Shown piece after piece: positions 24,803-33,905 of a stretch of 64,000 nt of DNA. Numbering within the stretch: position 1 is the stretch's first letter; each line of letters starts with the position of its first letter. The notes below the pieces were generated by a model. It worked only from the letters and a program-made list of their open reading frames with translations, was not told where the DNA came from and did not search any database. Position numbers and translations under genes: made by a program. This DNA comes from Polaromonas sp. (lineage in GTDB: Bacteria > Pseudomonadota > Gammaproteobacteria > Burkholderiales > Burkholderiaceae_C), in the NCBI RefSeq assembly GCF_018780625.1, contig NZ_JADMJK010000096.1, positions 3,033 through 67,032 of the forward strand. The letters are read 5' to 3'.

Positions 24803-25696
24803 ATGACCCCTCTTCACTCCCTTTTGGCCGTCACCGATTTTTCGGCACCGGCACGCCACGCGGCAGACCGCGCAGCGCACCTGGCCCATGAGACCGGCGC
24901 GCAGCTCACGCTGCTGCACGCGGTCCCGGGCTCCAAGCTGGACGAATTGCGGCAGTGGCTGGGAGCTGGCCACGGCGCCGAGCAGCAACTGCTCAAGGAC
25001 GCCGCAGAGCGACTGCAGACGCTGGCCAACGAGCTTGCCACGGCGCGGCGCGTGGCGATACAAGCGCAGCTGGCCACTGGCCGCGTGCTGGACGAAATTG
25101 CGCGCGAGGCCGATGCCCTGCACGCCGACCTGGTGGTGCTCGGTGCGCGCGGTGCCGGCTTTTTGCGCCGGCTGATGCTGGGCACCACGTCCGAGCGGCT
25201 GCTGCTGCGCTCAACGCAGCCACTGCTGGTGGTCAAACAGACGCCGCGTGGGCCCTACCGCCGCGTACTGGTGGCGGTGGACTTTTCACCGTGGTCGGCG
25301 CACGCGATTGAGACCGCCCGGCGCGTCGCGCCGCACGCAAGGCTGCTGCTGCTTAGCGCGTTTGAGGTGCCGTTTGAAGGAAAACTGCAACTCGCTGGCG
25401 TGGACACCCAGACGATTGAACACTACCGCCGCCAAGCCCAGGCCAGCGCCAGGCAGCAGCTCGATACGCTGGCCCACCAGGCCGGCCTCAAACCCGGCCA
25501 CTGGGATGCCTGCGTCATCGAAGGCGACGCCTGGCAGCGCATCGTGGAACAAGAGCAGGAACAGGACTGCGACCTGGTGGTGCTGGGCAAACACGGCCAG
25601 TCCGCCGCCGAAGAACTCCTGCTGGGAAGCGTGACCAAATCTGTGCTGGCCGAGGGCAGCAGCGACGTACTGGTTTCAGTGGCGCGCGCAGCATGA
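24803..25696 (+). CDS. Universal stress protein with two UspA domains
   Basis: 297 residues forming tandem UspA domains (about 1-145 and 150-295). Both keep the ATP-binding signature: VVLGARGAGFLRRLMLGTTSE in part for the first, and LGKHGQSAAEELLLGSVTKS in the second (G-2x-G-9x-G-S). Tandem Usp proteins of this type are often induced by low oxygen or energy stress; regulation by the FNR box five kilobases upstream would require a long transcript and is only suggested. AAAGGA precedes the ATG. The stop overlaps the SLC13 gene start. Confidence 0.88.
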   Translation: MTPLHSLLAVTDFSAPARHAADRAAHLAHETGAQLTLLHAVPGSKLDELRQWLGAGHGAEQQLLKDAAERLQTLANELATARRVAIQAQLATGRVLDEIAREADALHADLVVLGARGAGFLRRLMLGTTSERLLLRSTQPLLVVKQTPRGPYRRVLVAVDFSPWSAHAIETARRVAPHARLLLLSAFEVPFEGKLQLAGVDTQTIEHYRRQAQASARQQLDTLAHQAGLKPGHWDACVIEGDAWQRIVEQEQEQDCDLVVLGKHGQSAAEELLLGSVTKSVLAEGSSDVLVSVARAA

Positions 25697-27048
25697 ACTT
25701 GCAGTGGGGCGCGCTGCCCCGCACCCTGGCGAGCCTGGCGCTGGCCGCGCTGGTCTACGCGGCCGCGCCGCCGCCAGATGCGCTGCGCGCCGGCCTGGCG
25801 CTGTTTGTGCTGATTGGCAGCCTCTGGATGACGCAGGCGCTACCCCTGAGCATCAGCGCACTCATGGTGCCGCTGCTGGCCGTGTTGACGGGCCTGATGG
25901 GCGTGCGCGAGGCGCTGGCGCCCTTTGCGCATCCCATCATTTTCTTGTTCCTGGGCGGCTTTGCGCTGGCCGCCGCGCTGCAGCGCCACGGTCTGGACCG
26001 CGCATTGGCACTGGCGGTGCTGCGCCTGGCCGGCGGACACCGGGTTCGCGCCGTGTTGCTGCTGTTTGGACTGACCGCGCTGCTATCCATGTGGATCAGC
26101 AACACCGCCTGCGCCGCCATGATGCTGCCGCTGGCGCGCGGGCTGCTGCAGGACGGCGAAGCAGCCGACAGCCCCATGGGCACGCGCGAAAAATCCTTCG
26201 TGCTGCTTGGCCTGGCCTACAGCGCCAACATCGGCGGCATGGGCACGTTGGTCGGCAGCCCACCCAACGCCATTGCCGCCGCCCAGGCCGGCATTGGCTT
26301 TGCGCAGTGGCTGGCGTTTGGTGTGCCGCTGGTGGCGCTGCTGTTGCCGCTGATGATTGGCGTGCTGTACCTGACGCTGCGGCCAAGGCTGCGCGGGCGC
26401 ATCACCGTGACGCGCGAGGCGCTGGTGTGGACCCGCGAACGGCGCACCACGATGGCCGTGTTTGCGCTGACCGCGGCCGCCTGGGTGGCCAGCGCACCGA
26501 TCGGGAAAATGCTCGACATCGATGCGGACATCGACAGCCTGATTGCACTGGCCGCCCTCATTGCGCTGGTCGCAAGCGGCACACTGCGCTGGCCCGAGGT
26601 GGAGCAAGGCACCCAATGGGGCGTGCTGCTGCTTTTTGGCGGCGGGCTGGCACTGAGCGAGGTCATGCGCGCCAGCGGTGCCAGCCAGTTTCTTGCCGGG
26701 CAGTTGCTGGCACTGCTGCAGGGCGCACCCGTGCTGCTGGTACTGCTGGGCATGGTGACATTCGTCGTCTTTTTAACGGAACTGGTCAGCAACACCGCCA
26801 GCGCCGCCTTGCTGATACCGATCTTCCTCGGGGTTGCCAGCGCGCTCGGATTGCCGCCGCAACTGCTGGCCGCCGCCATTGCAGCAGCGGCGTCATGCGC
26901 CTTCATGCTGCCGGTGGCAACTCCGCCCAACGCGATTGTTTTTGCCACTGAACAAGTTTCACAGGGCACCATGATGCGCTGCGGCCTGGCCCTGAACCTG
27001 GTGTCGATTGCGGTAATCAGCGCGCTGGCAACAGCGGTTCAGTGGTGA
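25693..27048 (+). CDS. DASS/SLC13-family permease
   Basis: 451 residues, about eleven to twelve helices, ATG overlapping the stop of the stress-protein gene. Both halves carry the Ser-Asn-Thr motif of the divalent anion:sodium symporter family (ISNTACAAMMLPLARG and VSNTASAALLIPIF) followed by a Pro-rich turn (GSPPNAIAAAQ and TPPNAIVFA). Family substrates are di- and tricarboxylates, sulfate or related anions; this sequence does not settle which. It ends the plus-strand series that begins with the TAXI protein. Confidence 0.88.
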   Translation: MNLQWGALPRTLASLALAALVYAAAPPPDALRAGLALFVLIGSLWMTQALPLSISALMVPLLAVLTGLMGVREALAPFAHPIIFLFLGGFALAAALQRHGLDRALALAVLRLAGGHRVRAVLLLFGLTALLSMWISNTACAAMMLPLARGLLQDGEAADSPMGTREKSFVLLGLAYSANIGGMGTLVGSPPNAIAAAQAGIGFAQWLAFGVPLVALLLPLMIGVLYLTLRPRLRGRITVTREALVWTRERRTTMAVFALTAAAWVASAPIGKMLDIDADIDSLIALAALIALVASGTLRWPEVEQGTQWGVLLLFGGGLALSEVMRASGASQFLAGQLLALLQGAPVLLVLLGMVTFVVFLTELVSNTASAALLIPIFLGVASALGLPPQLLAAAIAAAASCAFMLPVATPPNAIVFATEQVSQGTMMRCGLALNLVSIAVISALATAVQW

Positions 27049-27106
27049 AGCACGCGGCCCTGCAGACAAGGGGCAGGGCCGGGCCTGACAGCCACCAGGA
27101 CAAAAA

Positions 27107-27649
27107 TCAGCCTGGCAAACCCAGGCACTGCCAACCCGCATGGCCCAGCTTTTCCAGCGTCTTGATGTTCTCTTCAAAAATTGCTTCCGCCTGCGGAAAA
27201 GCCTCGACCGCACGGTCAATGCTTTCCTCGCGCAGCAAGTGCAGGATGGCAAACGGCGCGCGGTTGGTGTAGTTGCCGATGTCGTCCGGCTCGGTGCCGT
27301 CAAACTGGAACTTCGGGTGAAAGCTGGCCAGTTGCACCACGCCTTCCAGCCCATGCTCGTCCACCACGCCTTCGGCAATTTCCAGAAAATCGTTGAAATC
27401 AAGGAAATCTTCAAATAGCGTGGGATGAATCAGCAGCGTGGTGTCGAGCTCTTGCGCTGGCGTGGCCACCAGCAGGTCGAGTTCACGGTCCAGTTCATCC
27501 AGCAAATCATCGGCATGCCGGGCGTGGCTGACCACCAGGCGCACCTGATCCTTCACATAAACAGCTTTGGCGAACGGGCACAGGTTCAGCCCGATCACGG
27601 CTTTTTCAAGCCAGTGACGGGTTTGAGTCAGGACTTCGTCGTCGGTCAT
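27107..27649 (-). CDS. DUF1415 family protein
   Basis: 180 residues from MTDDEVLTQ; GGAG lies seven bases upstream, and the track's longer frame reads into a repeat. The protein is soluble, with NLCPFAKAVYV near the start, a central LLIHPTLFEDFLDFNDFL and FHPKFQFDGTEPDDIGNYTNRAPFAILHLLRE (partly quoted), which are the DUF1415 hallmarks. The family is common in proteobacteria but has no established function; the conserved Cys, His and Asp residues suggest an enzyme. It follows ettA on the same strand after a 142-base gap holding a repeat. Confidence 0.85.
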   Translation of the reverse strand: MTDDEVLTQTRHWLEKAVIGLNLCPFAKAVYVKDQVRLVVSHARHADDLLDELDRELDLLVATPAQELDTTLLIHPTLFEDFLDFNDFLEIAEGVVDEHGLEGVVQLASFHPKFQFDGTEPDDIGNYTNRAPFAILHLLREESIDRAVEAFPQAEAIFEENIKTLEKLGHAGWQCLGLPG

Positions 27650-27708
27650 CAGCATCTCCAGCAAGCTACACGCCATCAGCGGTCGTGAGAATTCTCGGCC
27701 CAGCAGGG

Positions 27709-27791
27709 GCCGCGGAACCGGCTTCGCCGGGCCGCAGGCGCAGCGCCCCCTCGGGGGGCAGCGCATTACACGAAGTGAAAAGCGTGGGGGC
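27709..27791. repeat. Comamonadaceae-type REP-like palindromic repeat
   Basis: An intergenic, very GC-rich stretch between ettA and the DUF1415 gene. It contains a stem of GCCCCC/GGGGGC around TCGG and a second dyad, CCGGCTTCGCCGG. The tail GAAGTGAAAAGCGTGGGGG resembles a repeat I recall from many Comamonadaceae genomes. It could also serve as a transcription attenuator between the two genes. Copy number cannot be measured here. Confidence 0.6.
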
Positions 27792-29453
27792 TTAATGCAA
27801 TGCCTTGAAACGCATGCGCTTGGGCTTGGCACCCTCTTCGCCCAGACGGCGCTTCTTGTCGGCTTCGTATTCCTGGTAGTTGCCGTCAAAGAAAGTCCAC
27901 TGGCTGTCGCCCTCGGCGGCCAGGATGTGGGTGGCAATGCGGTCGAGGAACCAGCGGTCGTGGCTGATGACCATCACCGAGCCGGCAAATTCGAGCAGCG
28001 CGTCTTCCAGCGCGCGCAGGGTTTCCACGTCCAGGTCGTTGGACGGCTCATCGAGCATCAGCACGTTGCCGCCGGCAATCAGCGTTTTGGCCAGGTGCAA
28101 GCGCCCTCGCTCGCCGCCCGACAGCGTGCCGACGCGTTTTTGCTGGTCGCCGCCGTTGAAGTTGAAGCGCCCGCAATAAGCGCGGCTGGGCATCTGGAAC
28201 TTGCCGACATTCAAAATGTCCAGGCCGCCCGAAACGTCTTCCCAGACGGTTTTTTCATTCGCCAGATCATCGCGGTGCTGGTCCACGAAGGCCATGCGCA
28301 CGGTCGAGCCAATCACCACTTCGCCGGCGTCCGGCTTTTCCTTGCCGGCGATCAGCTTGAACAGCGTCGATTTACCGGCGCCGTTCGGGCCGATGATGCC
28401 GACGATGGCGCCCGCCGGAACGGTGAAGCTCAGGTTGTCAATCAGCACCCGGTCGCCAAACGATTTGGTGACGTTGTGAAACTCGATGACCTGATGGCCC
28501 AGACGCTCGGCCACCGGAATGAAGATTTCATTGGTTTCGACGCGCTTCTGGTATTCAAAGTCGGACAGTTCCTCAAACCGGGCCAGGCGCGACTTGCTCT
28601 TGGCCTGGCGGGCCTTGGGGTTCTGGCGCGACCATTCCAGTTCTTTTTTCAGGGCCTTGGCGCGGGCTTCCTCGCCCTTTTGCTCCAGCGCCAGACGATC
28701 CCCTTTTTGGGTCAGCCAGGAACTGTAGTTACCCTTCCAGGGAATGCCGTGACCACGGTCCAGTTCCAGAATCCATTCGGCGGCGTTGTCCAGGAAGTAG
28801 CGGTCATGGGTGATGGCCACCACGGTACCAGGGTAACGCTGCAAAAACTGCTCCAGCCAGTCCACCGATTCGGCATCCAGGTGGTTGGTGGGTTCGTCGA
28901 GCAGCAGCATGTCGGGCTTGGATAGCAGCATGCTGCACAGCGCCACGCGGCGCTTTTCACCGCCGGACAAAAGACCGATCTTGGCGTCCCAGGGCGGCAG
29001 GCGCAGCGCATCGGCAGCGATTTCAAGCTGGTGCTCGGAGTCAGTGCCGGCCGTGGCAATGATGGCTTCCAGGCGTGCCTGCTCGGCGGCCAGCGCATCG
29101 AAGTCGGCATCTTCCTCGGCATAAGCGGCATACACGTCTTCGAGCTGGGCCTTGGCGGCAAACACCGCGCCCATGCCGGCTTCCACGCTCTCGCGTACCG
29201 TGTGCTCGGGATTGAGCTTGGGTTCCTGCGGCAGGTAGCCGATGTTCAGGCCAGGCATCGGCGTGGCTTCGCCTTCGATTTCCTTGTCAATGCCGGCCAT
29301 GATCTTGAGCAGGGTGGATTTGCCGGAACCGTTGACGCCCAGCACGCCGATCTTGGCGCCGGGGAAAAAGCTCAGGGAAACGTCCTTGAGAATCTGTCGC
29401 TTGGGCGGCACAATTTTGCCGACCTTGTTCATGGTGAATACGTACTGAGCCAT
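27792..29453 (-). CDS. ettA: Energy-dependent translational throttle protein EttA
   Basis: 553 residues from MAQYVFTMNKVGK (the track begins 38 codons earlier in non-conserved sequence). It is a soluble ABC-F protein with two ATPase domains: Walker A GVNGSGKST and GPNGAGKST, signatures LSGGEKRRVAL and LSGGERGRL, and Walker B LLLDEPTNHLD and LMLDEPSNDLD. Length and the arm and linker regions match EttA, which binds the ribosomal E site and gates the first elongation step according to ATP/ADP ratio. It is transcribed toward the DUF1415 gene. Confidence 0.92.
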   Translation of the reverse strand: MAQYVFTMNKVGKIVPPKRQILKDVSLSFFPGAKIGVLGVNGSGKSTLLKIMAGIDKEIEGEATPMPGLNIGYLPQEPKLNPEHTVRESVEAGMGAVFAAKAQLEDVYAAYAEEDADFDALAAEQARLEAIIATAGTDSEHQLEIAADALRLPPWDAKIGLLSGGEKRRVALCSMLLSKPDMLLLDEPTNHLDAESVDWLEQFLQRYPGTVVAITHDRYFLDNAAEWILELDRGHGIPWKGNYSSWLTQKGDRLALEQKGEEARAKALKKELEWSRQNPKARQAKSKSRLARFEELSDFEYQKRVETNEIFIPVAERLGHQVIEFHNVTKSFGDRVLIDNLSFTVPAGAIVGIIGPNGAGKSTLFKLIAGKEKPDAGEVVIGSTVRMAFVDQHRDDLANEKTVWEDVSGGLDILNVGKFQMPSRAYCGRFNFNGGDQQKRVGTLSGGERGRLHLAKTLIAGGNVLMLDEPSNDLDVETLRALEDALLEFAGSVMVISHDRWFLDRIATHILAAEGDSQWTFFDGNYQEYEADKKRRLGEEGAKPKRMRFKALH

Positions 29454-29824
29454 CAGGATCACTTTGCTAAAAATAGGAAACAACGCAAAAGAAACGGGCT
29501 GCAGGCCGCCTGTACACAGGGTTCTAGGGGGCTCTTTGCAGGGGTCTTTTGCAGACGAAAACAACATCCATTACCTTGGGGGCCGACGCCTCAAATCAAG
29601 GCACGTGCATGGCGTGAATACGTCGATTATCGTTCCGTGCAACAATACCGGGGTTGGTGGCTCCAGTTGCCCTCAACATTTGGGCACATCCCTGTACTAC
29701 TTTGCAGTAATTACCGACGGTGTTTTTGGCCCGAGTCCCTGACCCCATCTGCCTATGACTGGCGGGTTGCCTTCAAACAAGGCGCCCAACAGGCCGATCT
29801 AAAGCGCCCCCTGGGTGCAACACC
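29454..29824. other. Intergenic region between ettA and the rhlE-type gene
   Basis: 371 bases between divergent genes. The small ORFs in the track here have no family-like content. It should hold both promoters and a fairly long leader for the helicase gene, but I see no convincing -35/-10 pair, riboswitch fold or strong dyad. Confidence 0.5.
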
Positions 29825-31579
29825 ATGACATTTGAAGAATTGAATCTGGCTCCGGCCATTCTTAAAGCCGTGCTTGAGCAAGGCTATGACACGCCCACGC
29901 CCATCCAGGCACAGGCTATTCCCGCTGTGCTCGCAGGCAGCGACTTGCTGGGCGGCGCCCAGACCGGCACCGGCAAGACGGCCGCTTTCACGCTGCCGCT
30001 GCTGCAGCGCCTGAGCACCGAGCCTCGCCTGACCAACCGGCGCGGCGTCAATGCCGTGCGCGCCCTCATCATGACGCCGACCCGCGAGCTCGCCGCCCAG
30101 GTGGAAGAAAGCGTACGCACTTACGGCAAATACCTGGACCTCACCTCGATGGTGATGTTTGGTGGTGTCGGCATGGGCGCGCAAATTGAAAAACTGCGCC
30201 GCGGCGTGGACATTCTGGTGGCCACCCCCGGCCGCCTGCTCGACCATGCAGGCCAGGGCACGCTGGACCTGAGCCAGGTGCAGATCCTGATCCTGGACGA
30301 AGCCGACCGCATGCTGGACATGGGCTTCATCCACGACATCAAGAAAGTGCTGGCCCTGGTGCCCAAGCAAAAGCAGACGCTGCTGTTCAGCGCCACGTTC
30401 AGCGATGAAATCCGCGAACTGACCAACGGCCTGCTGCGCAACCCGGTGTCGATTCAGGTGACGCCGCGCAACACCACGGTGCAGCGCATCACGCAAACCG
30501 TTCACCCGGTCGGCCGCAGCAAAAAGAAAGCGCTGCTCACGCACATCATCAACGAGCACAACTGGAGCCAGGTGCTGGTGTTCACGCGCACCAAGTTCGG
30601 CGCCAACAATGTGGCCGAACACCTGACCAAAAATGGTATTTTGGCCATGGCGCTGCACGGCAACAAGAGCCAGACCGCACGCACGCAAGCCCTGCAGGGC
30701 TTCAAGAATGGCGACATCCGCGCGCTGGTCGCCACCGACATCGCCGCACGCGGCATTGACATCGACGAGCTGCCGCACGTGGTGAACTACGAAATCCCGA
30801 ACGTCAGCGAAGACTATGTGCACCGCATCGGCCGCACCGGCCGCGCCGGCAACAGCGGCGAGGCCGTGAGCCTGGTGTGCCTGGACGAAGAAGGCTTCAT
30901 GCAGGACATCGAGCGCTTTACCAAGCAGAACATCGAAAAAATCATTGTTCCCGGCTTTGAAGCCGAGCCCGGCGAAAAAGCCGAGCCGCTGGCCATGGGC
31001 CGCCAGACCATCTGGGGCGGCCTGGGCAAGCCGCCAAGCCGCGACGTGATGCAGGCAGCCGCCAAGGCCGCACGCAGCGAAATGATGACACGCATCCGTG
31101 ACACCAAAGGCGCACAGCCTGCGCGTGGCGGCAATGGTGGTGGTGGCGGCGAACGCAGCGCCAATGCAGGCGGCCGTGGCCGCAGCCCGGCCGGCGGCAA
31201 TGGTGGTGGTGGCGAAGGTCGTAGCGACAGCCGCGGCAGCCCTTACGGCGGCGGCAATGCCGGCCGCCGCAGCCCGGCCCAGCCACGCCAGAACACCGGT
31301 TACGGCCAAGGTGGCGGCCAGCCTTCGGGCCAGCCCAGAAACGCCTATGCGCAAGCGCCCCGCGCGCACAGCAGCGAGCCGCGCAACGACTTTGACAACC
31401 AGCAGCCGGCCAGCCACGCATCGTCCGGCTTCCCTTCGTCCGGCCAGCCCACAGGCAACCGCAACAACTTCCGGGGCAGCCGCCCCAGCGGTGGCGGCGG
31501 CGCAGGCGGCCCTGGTGGCCGAAGCAGCAACAACGGACCGCGGCGCTCAGGCGGCACAGGCTCGTTCACGGGCCGATAA
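29825..31579 (+). CDS. rhlE: DEAD-box RNA helicase, RhlE type
   Basis: 584 residues. Helicase core (about 1-385) with all motifs: TPIQAQAIP (Q), [11 protein letters not shown] (I), PTRELAAQV (Ia), [13 protein letters not shown] (II), SATFS (III), [13 protein letters not shown] (V) and [10 protein letters not shown] (VI). The C-terminal 170 or so residues are low-complexity, rich in Gly, Arg, Asn, Gln and Ser, and probably bind RNA without specificity. RhlE proteins remodel RNA in ribosome maturation and mRNA decay and often help growth in the cold. A strong terminator follows 46 bases after the stop. Confidence 0.9.
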   Translation: MTFEELNLAPAILKAVLEQGYDTPTPIQAQAIPAVLAGSDLLGGAQTGTGKTAAFTLPLLQRLSTEPRLTNRRGVNAVRALIMTPTRELAAQVEESVRTYGKYLDLTSMVMFGGVGMGAQIEKLRRGVDILVATPGRLLDHAGQGTLDLSQVQILILDEADRMLDMGFIHDIKKVLALVPKQKQTLLFSATFSDEIRELTNGLLRNPVSIQVTPRNTTVQRITQTVHPVGRSKKKALLTHIINEHNWSQVLVFTRTKFGANNVAEHLTKNGILAMALHGNKSQTARTQALQGFKNGDIRALVATDIAARGIDIDELPHVVNYEIPNVSEDYVHRIGRTGRAGNSGEAVSLVCLDEEGFMQDIERFTKQNIEKIIVPGFEAEPGEKAEPLAMGRQTIWGGLGKPPSRDVMQAAAKAARSEMMTRIRDTKGAQPARGGNGGGGGERSANAGGRGRSPAGGNGGGGEGRSDSRGSPYGGGNAGRRSPAQPRQNTGYGQGGGQPSGQPRNAYAQAPRAHSSEPRNDFDNQQPASHASSGFPSSGQPTGNRNNFRGSRPSGGGGAGGPGGRSSNNGPRRSGGTGSFTGR

Positions 31580-31625
31580 GCCCCGCCCCCTCGCCCGGTG
31601 ACCAAGCACCGGGCGGCATCAAACA

Positions 31626-31660
31626 GGCAAGAGGCCATCGGCTCTTCTTGCCTTTTTTTT
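31626..31660 (+). terminator. Rho-independent terminator after rhlE
   Basis: GGCAAGA pairs with TCTTGCC, with an alternative inner pairing of AAGAG with CTCTT, followed by eight T residues. It is a canonical intrinsic terminator on the plus strand. Confidence 0.85.
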
Positions 31661-31702
31661 GAAAAATTCATGGCAAAAGCCCAATCAGAATGGGCTTTAT
31701 CC

Positions 31703-31719
31703 GCTATTTATTAAATAGC
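31703..31719. repeat. AT-rich palindrome GCTATTTA-T-TAAATAGC
   Basis: A perfect eight-base dyad between rhlE and the SDR gene. Similar GCTAT/ATAGC palindromes recur in this window (36989-37009; a degenerate one at 51807-51825) and are, from memory, frequent in Comamonadaceae intergenic DNA. A neighbouring dyad, AAAGCCCA/TGGGCTTT, lies just before it. Confidence 0.6.
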
Positions 31720-31769
31720 AAAAATGGGCAAGCGGGGGTTTTCAGCGCAGGCGCTGCTACTATCCCGCC

Positions 31770-32552
31770 ATGAACGCCAACGCATCCAAAATTTCCTTCG
31801 GGCTAGCCGGCCGTGTCTGCATCGTCACGGGTGGCGCGCAAGGCATTGGCGAGGCCTGCATTCGCCGCTTCGCGCGGGAAGGCGCGCACATCGTGGTGGC
31901 CGACATTGACGACCTGCGCGGCACCGCGCTGGCCCGCGAACTGGGCGGCCTGTACCTGCATTGCGACGTGGGCGACAAGGCCCAGGTCGATGCCCTGGTG
32001 GCCAGCGTCCTGGCAGCGCATGGCCGCATCGACGTACTGGTCAACAACGCCGGAATTTTCAAAGCGGCTGATTTCCTTGACGCCACCGAGGAAGATTTCG
32101 ACGCGGTCCTGCGCATCAACCTCAAGGGCGCATTCCTGGTGGGCCAGGCCGTGGCGCGCAGCATGGCCAAAGCCGGCAAGGGCAGCATCATCAACATGAG
32201 CTCGGTCAACGGTACGCTGGCCATTCCCACGATTGCCAGCTACAACGTCAGCAAGGGCGGCATCAACCAGCTCACGCGCGTGATGGCGCTGTCGCTGGCC
32301 GACAAGGGCGTGCGCGTGAACGCGGTGGCGCCCGGCACCATCGCCACCGAACTGGCGGCCCGGGCCGTGCTGACCAGCGACGAAGCCAAAGCCCGCATCC
32401 TGAGCCGTACCCCGATGAAGCGGCTGGGCGAGCCCTCGGAAATCGCCGACACGGTGGCCTACCTGGCCAGCGACGCGGCCAGCTACATCACCGGCGAGAT
32501 CGTGGTGGTCGATGGTGGACGCATGACCCTGAACTACACGGTGGCGGTGTAG
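31770..32552 (+). CDS. SDR-family oxidoreductase
   Basis: 260 residues, classical short-chain dehydrogenase. Cofactor motif TGGAQGIGEA near residue 20, an Asp after strand 2 (VVADIDDL) that favours NAD, NNAG, catalytic Ser in INMSSVNG, and the catalytic Tyr-Lys pair in SYNVSKGG. The C-terminus has GEIVVVDGGRMTLNY. It resembles glucose 1-dehydrogenase or 3-oxoacyl-ACP-reductase-like enzymes; the substrate cannot be told. It stands alone, flanked by a terminator/repeat region and the MgtC-like gene 45 bases downstream. Confidence 0.88.
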   Translation: MNANASKISFGLAGRVCIVTGGAQGIGEACIRRFAREGAHIVVADIDDLRGTALARELGGLYLHCDVGDKAQVDALVASVLAAHGRIDVLVNNAGIFKAADFLDATEEDFDAVLRINLKGAFLVGQAVARSMAKAGKGSIINMSSVNGTLAIPTIASYNVSKGGINQLTRVMALSLADKGVRVNAVAPGTIATELAARAVLTSDEAKARILSRTPMKRLGEPSEIADTVAYLASDAASYITGEIVVVDGGRMTLNYTVAV

Positions 32553-32597
32553 CAAAACCCGGTTTCGGGGCGCTTAAAGCAAATCCAGACTGCCACC

Positions 32598-33848
32598 ATG
32601 CCGCCCCTGACTGACATTTCCACGCTGCTAGGCCTGTGCGTCGCGCTCGGCACAGGCCTGCTGATTGGCGCCGAGCGCGAACGCCGAAAAGGCAGCGGAC
32701 CTGCGCGCGGTGCGGCGGGTATTCGCACCTTTGCCGCCTCTGCCCTGCTGGGAGCCCTGGGTGTGCTGCTGGGCGGTGGGCTGCTGCTGGCCGTGGTGGC
32801 GCTGGTGGTGGGCGCGCTGGCCGTGGCGGCCTACCTGCGCACGCAGAGCGATGACCCGGGCATGACCACCGAGATTGCCCTGCTGCTGACCTGCCTGCTG
32901 GGCGGCCTGGCGATGCGCGACGCCAGCCTGGCCGCCGGCATAGGCGTGGCGCTGGCGGCTTTGCTGGCGGCACGAAACCGCATTCACCATTTCGTCAGCA
33001 GCGTGCTGAGCGAACGCGAGTTGCACGACGCACTGCTGTTTCTGGCCGCAGCCCTGATTGCCTTGCCGCTGGCGCCGGACCGCTTCATGGGGCCGTTCGA
33101 TGCGATCAACCCGCACGCCATCACGCGCCTGATCGTGCTGGTGATGGGTATCAGCGCGCTGGGCTATGTCGCCATGCGCGCCCTGGGGCCGCGCTACGGC
33201 TTGCCGCTGGCTGGCTTTGCCGCAGGCTTCGTGTCCAGCACGGCGACCATCCACGCCATGGGCGCGCGCGCGCAGCAGCAACCGGCGCAAATGACCAGCG
33301 CCGTGGCGGGCGCGGTGCTCTCCACCGTGGCCACCATCATCCAGATGGCCGTGGTGGTGGCCACGGTGCAGCCAGCGCTGCTCGATGCGCTGCTATGGCC
33401 GCTGCTGTTCGGCGGCGCGGCTGCCTGCGCCTATAGCCTGCCCTTCATTCCCGGGAAGGCGTCGCAGCAGCAGGAGCAGCCCAATGCAGACGCCGGCCGC
33501 GCCTTCGATCTGAAAACCGCGCTGGTATTTTCTGCGGTCGTCAGCGCCGTGTTGCTGCTGTCTGCAGGCCTGAGCGCCTGGCTGGGCGCGCGCGGCACCT
33601 TGCTGGCAGCCGCATTGACAGGACTGGTGGACACGCATGCGACCGCCGCCTCGGTCGCGTCGCTGGTCGTGGCCCACAAGCTGTCGGTGAACGCGGCGCT
33701 GTGGCCGATTCTGGCGGGACTCACCACCAACACGCTGATGAAAGTGCTGGTGGCGTTTAGCGCCGGCGGCGTACGTTATGCGGCGCGTATTGTGCCGGGG
33801 CTGGCGCTGGTGATAGTCGCGGTTTGGCTGGGTACGTTGATGGGATAA
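32598..33848 (+). CDS. MgtC/SapB-family membrane protein with DUF4010
   Basis: 416 residues and about twelve hydrophobic helices. The N-terminal part is MgtC-like (GLLIGAERERRKGSGPARG, GIRTFAASALLGALG), and the C-terminal part matches DUF4010 (LAGFAAGFVSSTATIHAMG, GLVDTHATAASVASLV). MgtC-like proteins are linked to magnesium limitation and to control of F-type ATPase, but the DUF4010 fusion is uncharacterised and may be a transporter. No regulatory leader such as an Mg riboswitch is seen in the 45 bases upstream. Confidence 0.85.
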   Translation: MPPLTDISTLLGLCVALGTGLLIGAERERRKGSGPARGAAGIRTFAASALLGALGVLLGGGLLLAVVALVVGALAVAAYLRTQSDDPGMTTEIALLLTCLLGGLAMRDASLAAGIGVALAALLAARNRIHHFVSSVLSERELHDALLFLAAALIALPLAPDRFMGPFDAINPHAITRLIVLVMGISALGYVAMRALGPRYGLPLAGFAAGFVSSTATIHAMGARAQQQPAQMTSAVAGAVLSTVATIIQMAVVVATVQPALLDALLWPLLFGGAAACAYSLPFIPGKASQQQEQPNADAGRAFDLKTALVFSAVVSAVLLLSAGLSAWLGARGTLLAAALTGLVDTHATAASVASLVVAHKLSVNAALWPILAGLTTNTLMKVLVAFSAGGVRYAARIVPGLALVIVAVWLGTLMG

Positions 33849-33905
33849 GCCCGCAAAGCGACGCACAAGCACCGATTCAACGTCCCGCGGCCTATTTTCT
33901 GGCGC

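Noticed and set aside
29753-31417. 554-residue minus-strand ORF opposite rhlE
   Set aside because: Ala/Gly/His-rich shadow with no recognisable domain; the plus strand has all helicase motifs.
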